Shown in pieces: positions 43,770 through 53,141 of a DNA stretch of 64,000 nucleotides. Position 1 is the first letter of the stretch; every line of letters begins with the position of its first letter. Source of the DNA: Bacteroidia bacterium (lineage in GTDB: Bacteria; Bacteroidota; Bacteroidia; B-17B0; Aurantibacillaceae). The position numbers were made by a program, and so were the translations under genes. The stretch covers positions 124,001 to 188,000 of the forward strand of contig JAEUTP010000027.1 in the NCBI GenBank assembly GCA_016787705.1. The letters are read 5' to 3'. The notes below the pieces were generated by a model, which made no database searches, was not told where the DNA came from, and saw only the letters and a list, made by a program, of their open reading frames with translations.

Positions 43770-44693
43770 TTACTTCTCTACAAAAAGATCAACCTGTTTT
43801 TTTGGATTTTCTACGATCATATCCAGGCTTTGAATCAATACATCTTTTGCATCTGTCCATAAAAGATCATTTTCGCTAAAGTCTTTTGCAGTAAAACCTG
43901 CCGGACTTAATTTGCTTTCAATTATTTCGAGCGAACATAATTGCGTGTTGTTTTTTGCACTTGTAATTTTTTTTATTTCAGGTTTTTCAATTACCATATC
44001 CAAGCTTTGAATTAAAAAATCACGCTCATCATTCCATAAAATACTATTTTCGCAAAGTTCTTCTGCGGTAAAAATGCCATTGATCATTCTACTTGGAACA
44101 ATCTCCTGTTTTCTATTTACTATTAAATTTGCTTGGTTTAAATCTTCTACACCATCGTATTCATACAAACGGTACTCTTCAATTATTTTTATAAGTACTT
44201 CCGGATAATAAGCGTAAGTAGCATAACCATATTTTTTTAAGCCCTGGCACCAGCCCCTGTAATCGGTAACCTTTAATTTAAACAAGCTGTTGTATCTGTC
44301 TCGCGATGTTAAAAAATGACTGTGGTCGACATAAGATTCTTTTATAGTGTTATATTTTCTAAAACATTCATCATAATCATCATCACTTTTACGAATAGTA
44401 TCACCACCCCATTGTGTGTGACATTTAATGCCAAAATGATTGTTTGATCGTTTAGCTAAAACACTGTTGCCACATCCGCTTTCAAAGATAGCCTGGGCAA
44501 GCGTTACGCTGGCAGGTATCTTATGTTCCAGCATTTGGTCAACGGCCTCTTTCGCAAAAGTGTTGATATACGAGTAAGCTAATGCTTGCGGGGGTTGTGC
44601 ATTAATTTTGAGTGTTAAAAACACCAGTAAAAAGCCAATATTTGCCGCAGAACATTTAATTATAACAGCTATTGAAAATGTGCCTTTTATCAT
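43770..44693 (-). CDS. Secreted glucosaminidase with two C-terminal repeats
   Basis: The 307-residue protein has a signal-peptide-like N-terminus (about 1-33, ending KINAQ). The glucosaminidase (GH73-type) domain (about 45-175) shows SVTLAQAIFESGCGNSVLA with the catalytic Glu, NNHFGIKC, and KYGYATYAYYPEVLIKII. It cleaves N-acetylglucosamine bonds in peptidoglycan. The tail carries two copies of one unit: ENSILWNDERDFLIQSLDMV and ENDLLWTDAKDVLIQSLDMI, each preceded by FTAE/FTAK and followed by a Glu-x-Pro turn. The repeat is unknown to me; it replaces the usual LysM domains. Confidence 0.85.
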   Translation of the reverse strand: MIKGTFSIAVIIKCSAANIGFLLVFLTLKINAQPPQALAYSYINTFAKEAVDQMLEHKIPASVTLAQAIFESGCGNSVLAKRSNNHFGIKCHTQWGGDTIRKSDDDYDECFRKYNTIKESYVDHSHFLTSRDRYNSLFKLKVTDYRGWCQGLKKYGYATYAYYPEVLIKIIEEYRLYEYDGVEDLNQANLIVNRKQEIVPSRMINGIFTAEELCENSILWNDERDFLIQSLDMVIEKPEIKKITSAKNNTQLCSLEIIESKLSPAGFTAKDFSENDLLWTDAKDVLIQSLDMIVENPKKQVDLFVEK

Positions 44694-44771
44694 CTATATT
44701 TACAAATATAGAGAGGCACTTAGAGCCTTTTTTGTGGGATTTATTTTAATATTAACAAAGCACTTTTAACA

Positions 44772-46868
44772 ATGTACAGATCTATCATTTTAGCATCTTT
44801 TATGGGAGCAATGGCTATATCCCTTTGCGCTCAAAATAAATATAATTACCCCTCAACAGGCAAAGTTGATCAAACAGATGATTATTTTGGGACAAAAATT
44901 GCCGATCCATACCGCTGGCTGGAGGATGACAAATCTCCAAAAACAGAAGCCTGGGTAAAGGAAGAGAATGCTGTTACCGAAGAGTATTTAAAAAAGATAC
45001 CTTTTCGTGAAAAAATAAAGAACCGATTAACTGACCTTTGGAATTTTAATAAACAAACAGCGCCATTCAAAAAAGGCAAATCATTTTTCTGTTATAAAAA
45101 TAATGGGCTACAAAATCAAAGCGTTCTTTACATTCAAAAATCTTTGGAAGATAAAGGCGAGATATTGTTAGATCCAAATACATTATCAAAAGACGGAACG
45201 GTTTCTTTAAGTGGTATTGCGATATCTAAAAATGGTAAGACGTTGGCTTATGGCATTTCAAAGGCTGGCAGCGATTGGGTAGAGATTCATTTCAGAGACA
45301 TAACAACAAAAAAAGATCTGCCCGATGTTATTAAATGGGTAAAATTCAGTGGTATGAGCTGGAAAGGAAATAGCCTTTACTACAGTCGTTACGACGAACC
45401 AACAGGAAGCGCTTTATCTCAAAAAAATCAATTTCATAAAGTGTACCTTCATCAATTAGGCACTAAACAAATACAGGATGTTTTGGTTTTTGAAGATAAA
45501 ACAAAGCCAGATTACAATTTTAGTGCAGGTGTTACAGATGATGAGAACTATTTAACGTTATCTATTAGCCAAACAACAAGCGGTAATAAATTATTAGTAA
45601 AAGATCTTACAGATCCAAAAGCAAAATTTGTAACTGTTGTAGATAATTTTGATTCAGAAATACATGTCATTGATAATATTGGCAAAACCTTTTATGCGCG
45701 CACCAATGCAAAAGCACCTAAATACAAAGTAATTTCTTTTGAGATAAGTGCTCCGGAAAAATGGAAAACACTTATTGCTGAAGAATTTAATTTATTAGAG
45801 AGCGCATATTTATGTAATAATAAAATTCTTGCTGCTTACTTACAAAGTGCTTGTTCAAAATTGAAAAGTTTTAGTTTGGCGGGAAATTTAGATAAAGAAA
45901 TAGAGTTGCCCGGCATTTGCAAATTAAGTGCTTTTAACAGCGATAAGACCTATAATTTTGCCACCTACAGTATTGCGCAATACACAGGTCCTGAGCAAAC
46001 CTATTATTTAGATGCAGAAAGCTGGCAAAGCACACTGATCTTTAAACCTCAGTGTGCGTTTGAATCGGAGAAATATATTACCGAACAGGTTTTCTTTCCT
46101 TCAAAGGATGGTGCAAAAATATCTATGTTCATTACACACCGCAGAGACATTGATAAAAATGAAAAAACGCCATGTTTTGTGTATGGTTACGGAGGATTTA
46201 ATATTTCACTTTCGCCGGAGTTTAGAATTGATCGCGCTGTATTTTTAGAAGCCGGCGGTATTTATTGTGTGCCTAATTTGCGCGGTGGCGGCGAGTATGG
46301 CGAAGAGTGGCATAAGGCCGGAACCAAATGTAATAAACAAAATGTGTTTAATGATTTTATTGCGGCCTGTGATTTTTTAGTAAAAAATAAATATACCTCT
46401 TACCATAAAATTGCTATTCATGGTCGCAGCAACGGTGGTTTATTAATTGGTGCAGTTATGACACAGCGCCCTGATATTTGTAAAGTAGCATTGCCAACTG
46501 TAGGTGTTTTAGATATGCTGCGTTTTCATTTATTTACCATTGGCCGCGCTTGGACAGTTGATTATGGTTGCAGCGAGAACCAGGAAGATTTTAAATGTTT
46601 GTACCAATACTCACCGTTGCATAATGTAAAACCGGTTAGTTACCCGGCAACAATGGTTTTAACGGGAGATCATGATGATAGGGTTGTGCCGGCACACTCG
46701 TTTAAATTTGCAGCAACACTTCAAAAAAATAATACTGGTGAAAATCCCATGCTCATACGCATTGATGTAAATGCAGGGCATGGTGCAGGGAAACCCACCG
46801 CAAAACAAATTGATGAATTTAGTGATATGTGGAGTTTTGTGTTTTATAATTTAGATATGTACCACTAA
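44772..46868 (+). CDS. Prolyl oligopeptidase (S9A family)
   Basis: The 698-residue protein has a signal peptide (about 1-20, AISLCAQ), so it acts in the periplasm. A seven-bladed propeller (about 75-420) covers the C-terminal alpha/beta hydrolase domain. Catalytic residues are visible: Ser in HGRSNGGLLIGA, Asp in TGDHDDRVVPAHS and His in NAGHGAGKPT. N-terminal ADPYRWLEDDKSPKTEAWV is typical of the family. It cuts short peptides after proline. It is followed 19 bases on by the M14 carboxypeptidase gene, so the two peptidases may share a transcript. Confidence 0.95.
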   Translation: MYRSIILASFMGAMAISLCAQNKYNYPSTGKVDQTDDYFGTKIADPYRWLEDDKSPKTEAWVKEENAVTEEYLKKIPFREKIKNRLTDLWNFNKQTAPFKKGKSFFCYKNNGLQNQSVLYIQKSLEDKGEILLDPNTLSKDGTVSLSGIAISKNGKTLAYGISKAGSDWVEIHFRDITTKKDLPDVIKWVKFSGMSWKGNSLYYSRYDEPTGSALSQKNQFHKVYLHQLGTKQIQDVLVFEDKTKPDYNFSAGVTDDENYLTLSISQTTSGNKLLVKDLTDPKAKFVTVVDNFDSEIHVIDNIGKTFYARTNAKAPKYKVISFEISAPEKWKTLIAEEFNLLESAYLCNNKILAAYLQSACSKLKSFSLAGNLDKEIELPGICKLSAFNSDKTYNFATYSIAQYTGPEQTYYLDAESWQSTLIFKPQCAFESEKYITEQVFFPSKDGAKISMFITHRRDIDKNEKTPCFVYGYGGFNISLSPEFRIDRAVFLEAGGIYCVPNLRGGGEYGEEWHKAGTKCNKQNVFNDFIAACDFLVKNKYTSYHKIAIHGRSNGGLLIGAVMTQRPDICKVALPTVGVLDMLRFHLFTIGRAWTVDYGCSENQEDFKCLYQYSPLHNVKPVSYPATMVLTGDHDDRVVPAHSFKFAATLQKNNTGENPMLIRIDVNAGHGAGKPTAKQIDEFSDMWSFVFYNLDMYH

Positions 46869-46887
46869 CAAAATAAAAACAGATAAA

Positions 46888-49245
46888 ATGAGAAAGATTA
46901 TTTTAGCCGTAATTGTGTTTTTTAGCATAACAGTTATTAACGCACAAAATTTAAAGTATCACAAAGTTTTAATGCAGGGTGATGAGAATCTTGCAAAAAA
47001 CTTATTGCAATTGGGGATTACTATCGATCACAGTGATGTGCAGGAGGGCGGTATAGCAGCAGAGATAAGCGATTCAGAACTGCAGGTTTTAAAAGCCAAT
47101 GGCATTAAACATAAAATACTTATTTACGATCTCGCTACATTTTATGAAGCGCGTAATAAAGCAGATGTGTTGTCTAAGTCTTCATCAATGCCGCCAACAG
47201 TTTGTAATGCGCCAAACATTGCCAAGCCAACTTATTTTCACTTAGGAAGCATGGGTGGTTATTTTACATGGAATGAAATGAAAGTGATACTGGATAGTAT
47301 GGCTTTATTGTATCCAAATTTGATTACTATTAAGCAGCCATTAAGTCCGCAAAGTATTGAAGGGCGTGATATTTACTGGGTGAAGATAAGCGACAATCCG
47401 AATGTAGATGAGGCAGAACCGGAAGTATTGTATACTGCATTGCACCATGCGCGCGAAGCAGCAAGCCTATCGCAATTGATATTTTACATGTGGTATTTAT
47501 TGGAGAATTACGCAACAAATGTAGATATTAAAGCAACCGTAGATAATGCAGAATTGTTTTTTATTCCTTGTGTAAATCCGGATGGATATGTTTATAATCA
47601 AACTACAAATCCAAATGGTGGTGGCATGTGGCGTAAGAACAGAAGAAATAATGGTTCTACTTTTGGTGTAGATCTAAACAGAAATTATGGCGATCATTGG
47701 GGTTTTGATAATATAGGCTCTTCACCAAACAGCAGTAGCGATACTTACAGGGGCACGGCAGCATTTAGCGAACCTGAGACCCAGGCTGTAAGAGATTTTT
47801 GTAATACACGTCAGTTTGCAACGGCATTAAATGCCCACACTTACAGTAATTTGTTGATCTATCCATGGGGCTATCTTCCAAGCATCTACACTCCTGATAG
47901 CGCTACTTTTGTTAACTGGAGTGTTTTGTTAACTGAAGATAGCAGATTCTTATATGGTACCGGAGATCAAACCGTAAACTATGTAACAAACGGTGATAGT
48001 GATGACTGGATGTATGGAGAACAAACTACAAAACCAAAAATATTATCTATGACGCCTGAAGCAGGTGCAGCTAATGATGGTTTTTGGCCTTTAGCTTCAC
48101 GCATAATTGATATTTGTAAAACTACATTCACGCAAAATTACAATCTTGCAAAATGTGTAGCCAAATTTGCCGTTGCAAAAGATACACGCGATAAATTCTT
48201 AAGTGGTAATGGTTATTTAAATTATAGTTTACAACGCTTAGGATTACAGGCAGGTACTTTTACGGTTTCAATAGTTCCGGTAGGTGGAGATATTTCTTCC
48301 GTTGGTGCACCAAAAATATATTCAACATTAACGCAAAATCAAACCATTCAGGATTCAATTTCTTTTGTATTAAATACAGGTTTAACACCCGGGCAAACTG
48401 TAAAGTATGCAATTGGTGTAAACAATGGAGCTTTTACACGTTTAGATACGGTAACAAAAATTTATGGCACGCCTGTAACACTGGTGTATGATAATGGTAG
48501 CTCAACAGTAACCAACTATACAACTTCAGGTACGTGGGGTTTAAGTACAACCAAATTTGTATCACCTCCAAATAGTATTACCGAAAGTCCTACAGGAAAT
48601 TATACCAGCAATCAAACAAAATCTATTACCTTAAAAAATCCAATGGTATTAACAAATGCCGTTTATGCGCATTTACAATATTACACACGTTTTGAATTGG
48701 AGAAAGATGGAGATAAAACACAAATTTTAATTACAACCAATAACGGTAGTACCTGGACACCTTTATGCGGGCGTTATGAAACATCACCAGCATCGTTTGG
48801 TGGAACCAATCCAATTTACGATGGATTTCAGGATGCATTTGTAAAAGAAGATATTGATCTTTCTTTGTACCTTGGTCAAACTATCAAATTAAGATTTTTA
48901 TTTAATTCAGATCCGAGTATCAATAAAGATGGGTTTTATTTTGATGATCTTTGGATCCGCATTATTCAATCCGGCCCCGTGGGTGTTGCAAAAAATGTTT
49001 TGGTTGGCGATCATATTGTATTAAGTCCAAACCCATCAAACGGTAATTTTAATTTAGCAAACCCGGATGGCATTGCGGTAGATGTAACTGTTTTTAATTC
49101 GTTAGGACAATTGGTTTACCAGCAGCAAAGCAATACTGCTTTAAATTCAAACATTAATATTGATAACCAGCCTGCGGGTATTTATTTTGTAAAAATAAAA
49201 GCGGGTGGAGAAGAAGTGGTGAAGAAAATTATAGTTGAAAAATAA
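46888..49245 (+). CDS. M14 zinc carboxypeptidase with T9SS tail
   Basis: The 785-residue secreted protein has a signal peptide (about 1-19, VINAQ). The M14 peptidase domain (about 110-420) has the zinc ligands in ALHHAREAAS (HxxE) and the later His in LNAHTYSNLLIYPWGY, substrate residues in GVDLNRNYGDHWG, and the catalytic Glu in SMTPEAGAAND. A beta-rich middle (about 540-690) with a jelly-roll-like region follows, then a T9SS type A sorting domain (about 705-785; VLSPNPSNGNFNLANP, GIYFVKI). It removes C-terminal residues from peptides outside the cell. Confidence 0.93.
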   Translation: MRKIILAVIVFFSITVINAQNLKYHKVLMQGDENLAKNLLQLGITIDHSDVQEGGIAAEISDSELQVLKANGIKHKILIYDLATFYEARNKADVLSKSSSMPPTVCNAPNIAKPTYFHLGSMGGYFTWNEMKVILDSMALLYPNLITIKQPLSPQSIEGRDIYWVKISDNPNVDEAEPEVLYTALHHAREAASLSQLIFYMWYLLENYATNVDIKATVDNAELFFIPCVNPDGYVYNQTTNPNGGGMWRKNRRNNGSTFGVDLNRNYGDHWGFDNIGSSPNSSSDTYRGTAAFSEPETQAVRDFCNTRQFATALNAHTYSNLLIYPWGYLPSIYTPDSATFVNWSVLLTEDSRFLYGTGDQTVNYVTNGDSDDWMYGEQTTKPKILSMTPEAGAANDGFWPLASRIIDICKTTFTQNYNLAKCVAKFAVAKDTRDKFLSGNGYLNYSLQRLGLQAGTFTVSIVPVGGDISSVGAPKIYSTLTQNQTIQDSISFVLNTGLTPGQTVKYAIGVNNGAFTRLDTVTKIYGTPVTLVYDNGSSTVTNYTTSGTWGLSTTKFVSPPNSITESPTGNYTSNQTKSITLKNPMVLTNAVYAHLQYYTRFELEKDGDKTQILITTNNGSTWTPLCGRYETSPASFGGTNPIYDGFQDAFVKEDIDLSLYLGQTIKLRFLFNSDPSINKDGFYFDDLWIRIIQSGPVGVAKNVLVGDHIVLSPNPSNGNFNLANPDGIAVDVTVFNSLGQLVYQQQSNTALNSNINIDNQPAGIYFVKIKAGGEEVVKKIIVEK

Positions 49246-49250
49246 TAAAA

Positions 49251-49802
49251 GTGAACAGTAAAAAGAAAAAAGAATATTTTAAAAGATCCTTTGCGGGCCT
49301 TTTTATGCTGCTTTTTACTGTTCTCGCATTTAAATTTTTGTTTTTTACTTCATTTATCAAGTCACATAAAAAAGATTTCAGGAAGCAATTAATTGAACAA
49401 AGCAGTGAGAGTGTTTTTGACCTTAAAATAGCTTTAAATGAAGTTTTAGTTGACAAACCGGGTTTTGACTGGAAAGAAAAAGGCAAAGAGCTGGTTATAA
49501 ATGGTGTGTATCATGAAGTTGTAAAAATTAAAAAATTTAAAGATCATGCAATAGTATCACTCATTGAAGACTCTCAGGAAAACGAATTGTTTAATAAGTA
49601 TTTTTGTTTGAATAAAAATATGCAGAACGAATATTCAGATCTGATGAAATTATTATTAGATTTTAATTGTATTGAACAGCAAACAGCTTATAACATCCAT
49701 ACGTATTTCGTAAATTGCAAAAATGTAAGCCAGGATTTTATGTTTACTGAATTTGATTATTTTAATAAACTTATTAAACCACCTCAAAAACTTGTGATAT
49801 AA
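49251..49802 (+). CDS. Membrane-anchored protein of unknown function, upstream of the TonB receptor
   Basis: The 183-residue protein starts at GTG 49251, 5 bases after the carboxypeptidase stop; the first ATG would remove half of its single membrane span (about 14-33, AGLFMLLFTVLAFKFLFFTS). A basic N-terminus (NSKKKKEYFKR) points to cytoplasmic N-in topology, leaving a soluble domain of about 145 residues in the periplasm. It contains VFDLKIALNEVLVDKPGFDW and two Cys near the end. No family was recognised. The TonB receptor follows after 61 bases, so it may be an accessory gene for it. Confidence 0.7.
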   Translation: MNSKKKKEYFKRSFAGLFMLLFTVLAFKFLFFTSFIKSHKKDFRKQLIEQSSESVFDLKIALNEVLVDKPGFDWKEKGKELVINGVYHEVVKIKKFKDHAIVSLIEDSQENELFNKYFCLNKNMQNEYSDLMKLLLDFNCIEQQTAYNIHTYFVNCKNVSQDFMFTEFDYFNKLIKPPQKLVI

Positions 49803-49863
49803 CTCTAAAGTCGCAAGCTTAAGTTAATTACTTAAGTATTTAATAATTTTTAAATAATTTAAA

Positions 49864-52272
49864 ATGAATAAATTTTTATGCCTGCTATTGGCGTGGCTAT
49901 CTTTTAGTGCCCTGGGTCAAAATATTATAATAAGAGATAATTCTACCAGAGAGCCTATTTATAATGTATCTATTAAAGATAAAAATAACAACATGGCAAT
50001 TACCGATATAAAAGGGGTTGCTAATATTAATACACTTGATAAAACTGATTCTTTATTGTTATATAATGCAGCGTATTCAAGTAAAAAAATAATATTTAAC
50101 GGCGAGAACATGCTTGTTGATCTTTCAGCAAAATTATTTCAGTTGGATGAGATAATTTTTTCAGCGAATAGAAAAGAAGAAAAAAAAATCGATGTTCCTT
50201 ATACGATAGAAGTTGTAAAGCAAAAGGATATTGAATTTGCTAATCAACCTACTACAGGTGAAGTAATGCAAAACACGGGTGCTGTTTTTGTTCAGAAAAG
50301 TCAAATGGGGGGAAGCAGTCCTGTTTTAAGAGGTTTTGAAGCAAGCCGTGTTTTAATGGTAGTTGATGGTGTGCGTATGAATAATGCTATATATCGTTCA
50401 GGGCATTTACAGGATATAATTACAATTGATGCTAATATGCTGGATAGGGCAGAGATTATTTTTGGTCCCTCATCAACCATCTATGGTAGCGATGCGCTTG
50501 GAGGTGTAATGCATTTTTATACAAAAAATGCACAGTTTAGTCAGGATGATAAAATGCTTGTAAAAGTTAACGGTATGGGCCGTTATGCAACTGCAAATAA
50601 AGAAACAACCGGGCATCTTGATTTTAATCTTGGTTGGAAAAAATTTGCGTCGCTTACAAATATAACGTATACAAAATTCGATGATCTTATGAGTGGTTCA
50701 ACAAAATTAACCGGGTATTACAAAGGCTGGGACCGACAATACTATTCACAACGTTTTGGTGATAGAGATAGTATGATCGCTAATAGCAATGATAATTTAC
50801 AGGTAGGTACAGGTTATGATCAATTAGATATTATGCAACGTTTTAATATTAAAACAGGAGAACATCTTACACATAACATAAATTTTCAGATGAGTCAATC
50901 AAGTGATGTGCCAAGGTACGACCGTTTAACTGAGATCGCTGCCGGCAAATTACGTTTTGCTGAATGGAAATACGGTCCGCAAAAACGTTTGCTGGGGGCT
51001 TACACTTTAAATTTTGATGGGAAGACAAAAGTATCTGACAATATAAAAGTGATACTTGCTTATCAAAAAATTGAGCAGGATAGAATTACACGCAGGTTTC
51101 AAAATAACAATCGTGTTTCGCAAATGGAAGATGTAACCGTTCTTTCTACTAATGTGGATGTGTATAAGAATATCAAAGAAAAACATGAATTACGTTATGG
51201 TCTTGAACTTACAAGTAACGATGTACAATCAACTGCAAATAATTTAAATATTGTAACAAATTCAGTGAGCCCTGCTGCCACACGTTATGCTGATGGTGGG
51301 AGTAAAATGAGTTCCGCAGCGATCTATATCTCTCATGCCTGGGAAGTCAATGAAAAATTTGTTATCACCGATGGATTGCGGTTTACAGGTTCAAAATTAA
51401 CTTCAACCTTTAACGATACTACTTTTTACAAATTTCCATTTAAAACAGTAGATCAAAAAAGTAAGGCTGTAACAGGCTCACTTGGATTTACATGGAAAGA
51501 TAATAATAATTATAAAGTATCTTTTTTAGTTAATACGGGCTTTAGAACCCCAAACGTTGATGATATGACTAAGGTATTCGCAAGCGCAGGTACAATATTA
51601 GTAGTTCCAAATCCTGAGATCAAGCCGGAATATGCCACTAATTTTGAATTAGGTATTAGCAAGATATTTGAAGGGCGATATAAGTTTGACATGACAGGAT
51701 TTTATACTGTTTTAGAAGATGCTTTAGTTCAGCGCGATTTTAAATTTAATGGACAAGACAGCGCATTATTTAATGGAGTGAAATCAAAAGTACAGGCAAT
51801 GCAAAATGTTGACAGGGCTTATATTTATGGTTTTACAAGTGGTGTTCAATTTGATTTTAATGATAATATTTCGTTTAAAAGTATCATTAATTATACATAT
51901 GGCAGATATGTGGATACGAGAAAAGATACAGTTGTTCCATTGGATCACATTCCACCTGTATTTGGCCAAACAAGTATTATTTATAAAGCAAAAAGTACAG
52001 ATGTTGAATTTTTTGTTAGATATAATGGTAAAAAGGCGAGTGCAGATTATAGCGCCAGTGGGGAAGATAATGCGGTTTACTCAGCAGATCCTGCTAAAGG
52101 TTACATGCCTGCCTGGTTTACTTTAAATATTAGAGCGGGCTATAATTTTACAAAAAATATTAGATTAAATGTTGCATGCGAAAATTTAACAGATAATCGT
52201 TACCGCGTTTTTGCGAGCGGTATAAACGCTCCGGGCAGAAATTTTATTATTAGTTTAAGATATAAAATATAA
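49864..52272 (+). CDS. TonB-dependent receptor, hemin/hemoglobin-type
   Basis: The 802-residue outer-membrane receptor has a signal peptide (about 1-19, SALGQ). A carboxypeptidase-regulatory-like domain (about 20-95), a plug (about 115-225) with SPVLRGFEASRVLMVVDGVR and GPSSTIYGSDALGGVMHFYT, and a 22-stranded barrel to the C-terminus (ENLTDNRYRVFASGINAPGR) follow. The plug wording (RGF-x-A-x-R-V-L-M-V-x-D-G-x-R) is typical of the heme/hemoglobin receptor group, but the ligand is inferred. Barrel motif NTGFRTPNVDDM is also typical. A terminator follows at 52296. Confidence 0.93.
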   Translation: MNKFLCLLLAWLSFSALGQNIIIRDNSTREPIYNVSIKDKNNNMAITDIKGVANINTLDKTDSLLLYNAAYSSKKIIFNGENMLVDLSAKLFQLDEIIFSANRKEEKKIDVPYTIEVVKQKDIEFANQPTTGEVMQNTGAVFVQKSQMGGSSPVLRGFEASRVLMVVDGVRMNNAIYRSGHLQDIITIDANMLDRAEIIFGPSSTIYGSDALGGVMHFYTKNAQFSQDDKMLVKVNGMGRYATANKETTGHLDFNLGWKKFASLTNITYTKFDDLMSGSTKLTGYYKGWDRQYYSQRFGDRDSMIANSNDNLQVGTGYDQLDIMQRFNIKTGEHLTHNINFQMSQSSDVPRYDRLTEIAAGKLRFAEWKYGPQKRLLGAYTLNFDGKTKVSDNIKVILAYQKIEQDRITRRFQNNNRVSQMEDVTVLSTNVDVYKNIKEKHELRYGLELTSNDVQSTANNLNIVTNSVSPAATRYADGGSKMSSAAIYISHAWEVNEKFVITDGLRFTGSKLTSTFNDTTFYKFPFKTVDQKSKAVTGSLGFTWKDNNNYKVSFLVNTGFRTPNVDDMTKVFASAGTILVVPNPEIKPEYATNFELGISKIFEGRYKFDMTGFYTVLEDALVQRDFKFNGQDSALFNGVKSKVQAMQNVDRAYIYGFTSGVQFDFNDNISFKSIINYTYGRYVDTRKDTVVPLDHIPPVFGQTSIIYKAKSTDVEFFVRYNGKKASADYSASGEDNAVYSADPAKGYMPAWFTLNIRAGYNFTKNIRLNVACENLTDNRYRVFASGINAPGRNFIISLRYKI

Positions 52273-52295
52273 GTTTTAAATAACCTTTCTTTAAT

Positions 52296-52326
52296 AAAAG
52301 GCGCTTATCTTTATAGGCGCCTTTTT
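52296..52326 (+). terminator. Intrinsic terminator after the TonB receptor gene
   Basis: The stem AAAAGGCGC / GCGCCTTTT with a loop of about 12 bases ends in a T run (52322-52326). It lies 24 bases after the receptor stop. Confidence 0.85.
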
Positions 52327-52362
52327 ATTTATACAACTAAAAAACATTTGTATTTTTACTAT

Positions 52363-53139
52363 ATGACTGAATACATTATTATATGTTTAGCCGCTTTTAT
52401 TGCTTCGGGCCTCACTTTTTTCTCAGGCTTTGGGTTGGGAACCATTCTTGTTCCTGTATTTGCTTTATTTTTCCCTATTGAACTTGCTATTGCATTAACG
52501 GGTATCGTTCATTTTTTTAACAGCGTGTTTAAATTATTTTTAGTAGGACGTAATGCAGATAAAACAGTCCTTATTCGTTTTGGCATCCCTGCTGTTATCG
52601 CAGCTTTTGGCGGCGCATGGCTTCTCGTTCATATACCAGATGCTAAACCATTATTTAGTTATGAATTATCAGGAAAAGTTTTTGAAGTGTATCCGATAAA
52701 ATTTATAATTTCATTGCTGCTTATCTTTTTTGCAATTCTTGATATGATTCCGTTCTTTAATAAGTTTGAATTCGGAAAAGAAAAATTACCATTGGGTGGA
52801 ATACTTAGCGGTTTTTTTGGCGGCTTATCAGGCAACCAGGGAGCGCTGCGAAGCGCATTCTTAATAAAAGCCGGATTATCAAAAGAATCTTTTATTGGAA
52901 CAGCAGTTGTTATTTCCTGTTTTGTTGATCTGACTCGAATTTCGGTTTACGCCACTAAATTTGTAAAAGAAGATCTAAGCAATAATATTATTTTAATCAT
53001 CATCGCAACTCTATCGGCAATAACAGGAGCCATTATTGGAAATAAATTAATTAAAAAAGTAACGCTTAAATTTATTCAAACGTTGGTTGCTATTATGCTG
53101 CTTATTATAGCTCTTGCATTAGGCGCAGGGCTTATTTAG
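52363..53139 (+). CDS. TauE/SafE-family membrane transporter
   Basis: The frame reaches back to a TTG at 52348, but the ATG at 52363 starts directly before the first span (MTEYIIICLAAFIASGLTFF), so it is preferred; this gives 258 residues. Eight or so membrane spans show the family's Gly-rich helices, for example FSGFGLGTILVPVFALFFPI and GGILSGFFGGLSGNQGALRS. TauE/SafE proteins export sulfite or organosulfonates, but many homologues have unknown anion substrates. It is a single gene, convergent with the large T9SS gene at 53142 with only two bases between the stops. Confidence 0.9.
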   Translation: MTEYIIICLAAFIASGLTFFSGFGLGTILVPVFALFFPIELAIALTGIVHFFNSVFKLFLVGRNADKTVLIRFGIPAVIAAFGGAWLLVHIPDAKPLFSYELSGKVFEVYPIKFIISLLLIFFAILDMIPFFNKFEFGKEKLPLGGILSGFFGGLSGNQGALRSAFLIKAGLSKESFIGTAVVISCFVDLTRISVYATKFVKEDLSNNIILIIIATLSAITGAIIGNKLIKKVTLKFIQTLVAIMLLIIALALGAGLI

Positions 53140-53141
53140 CT

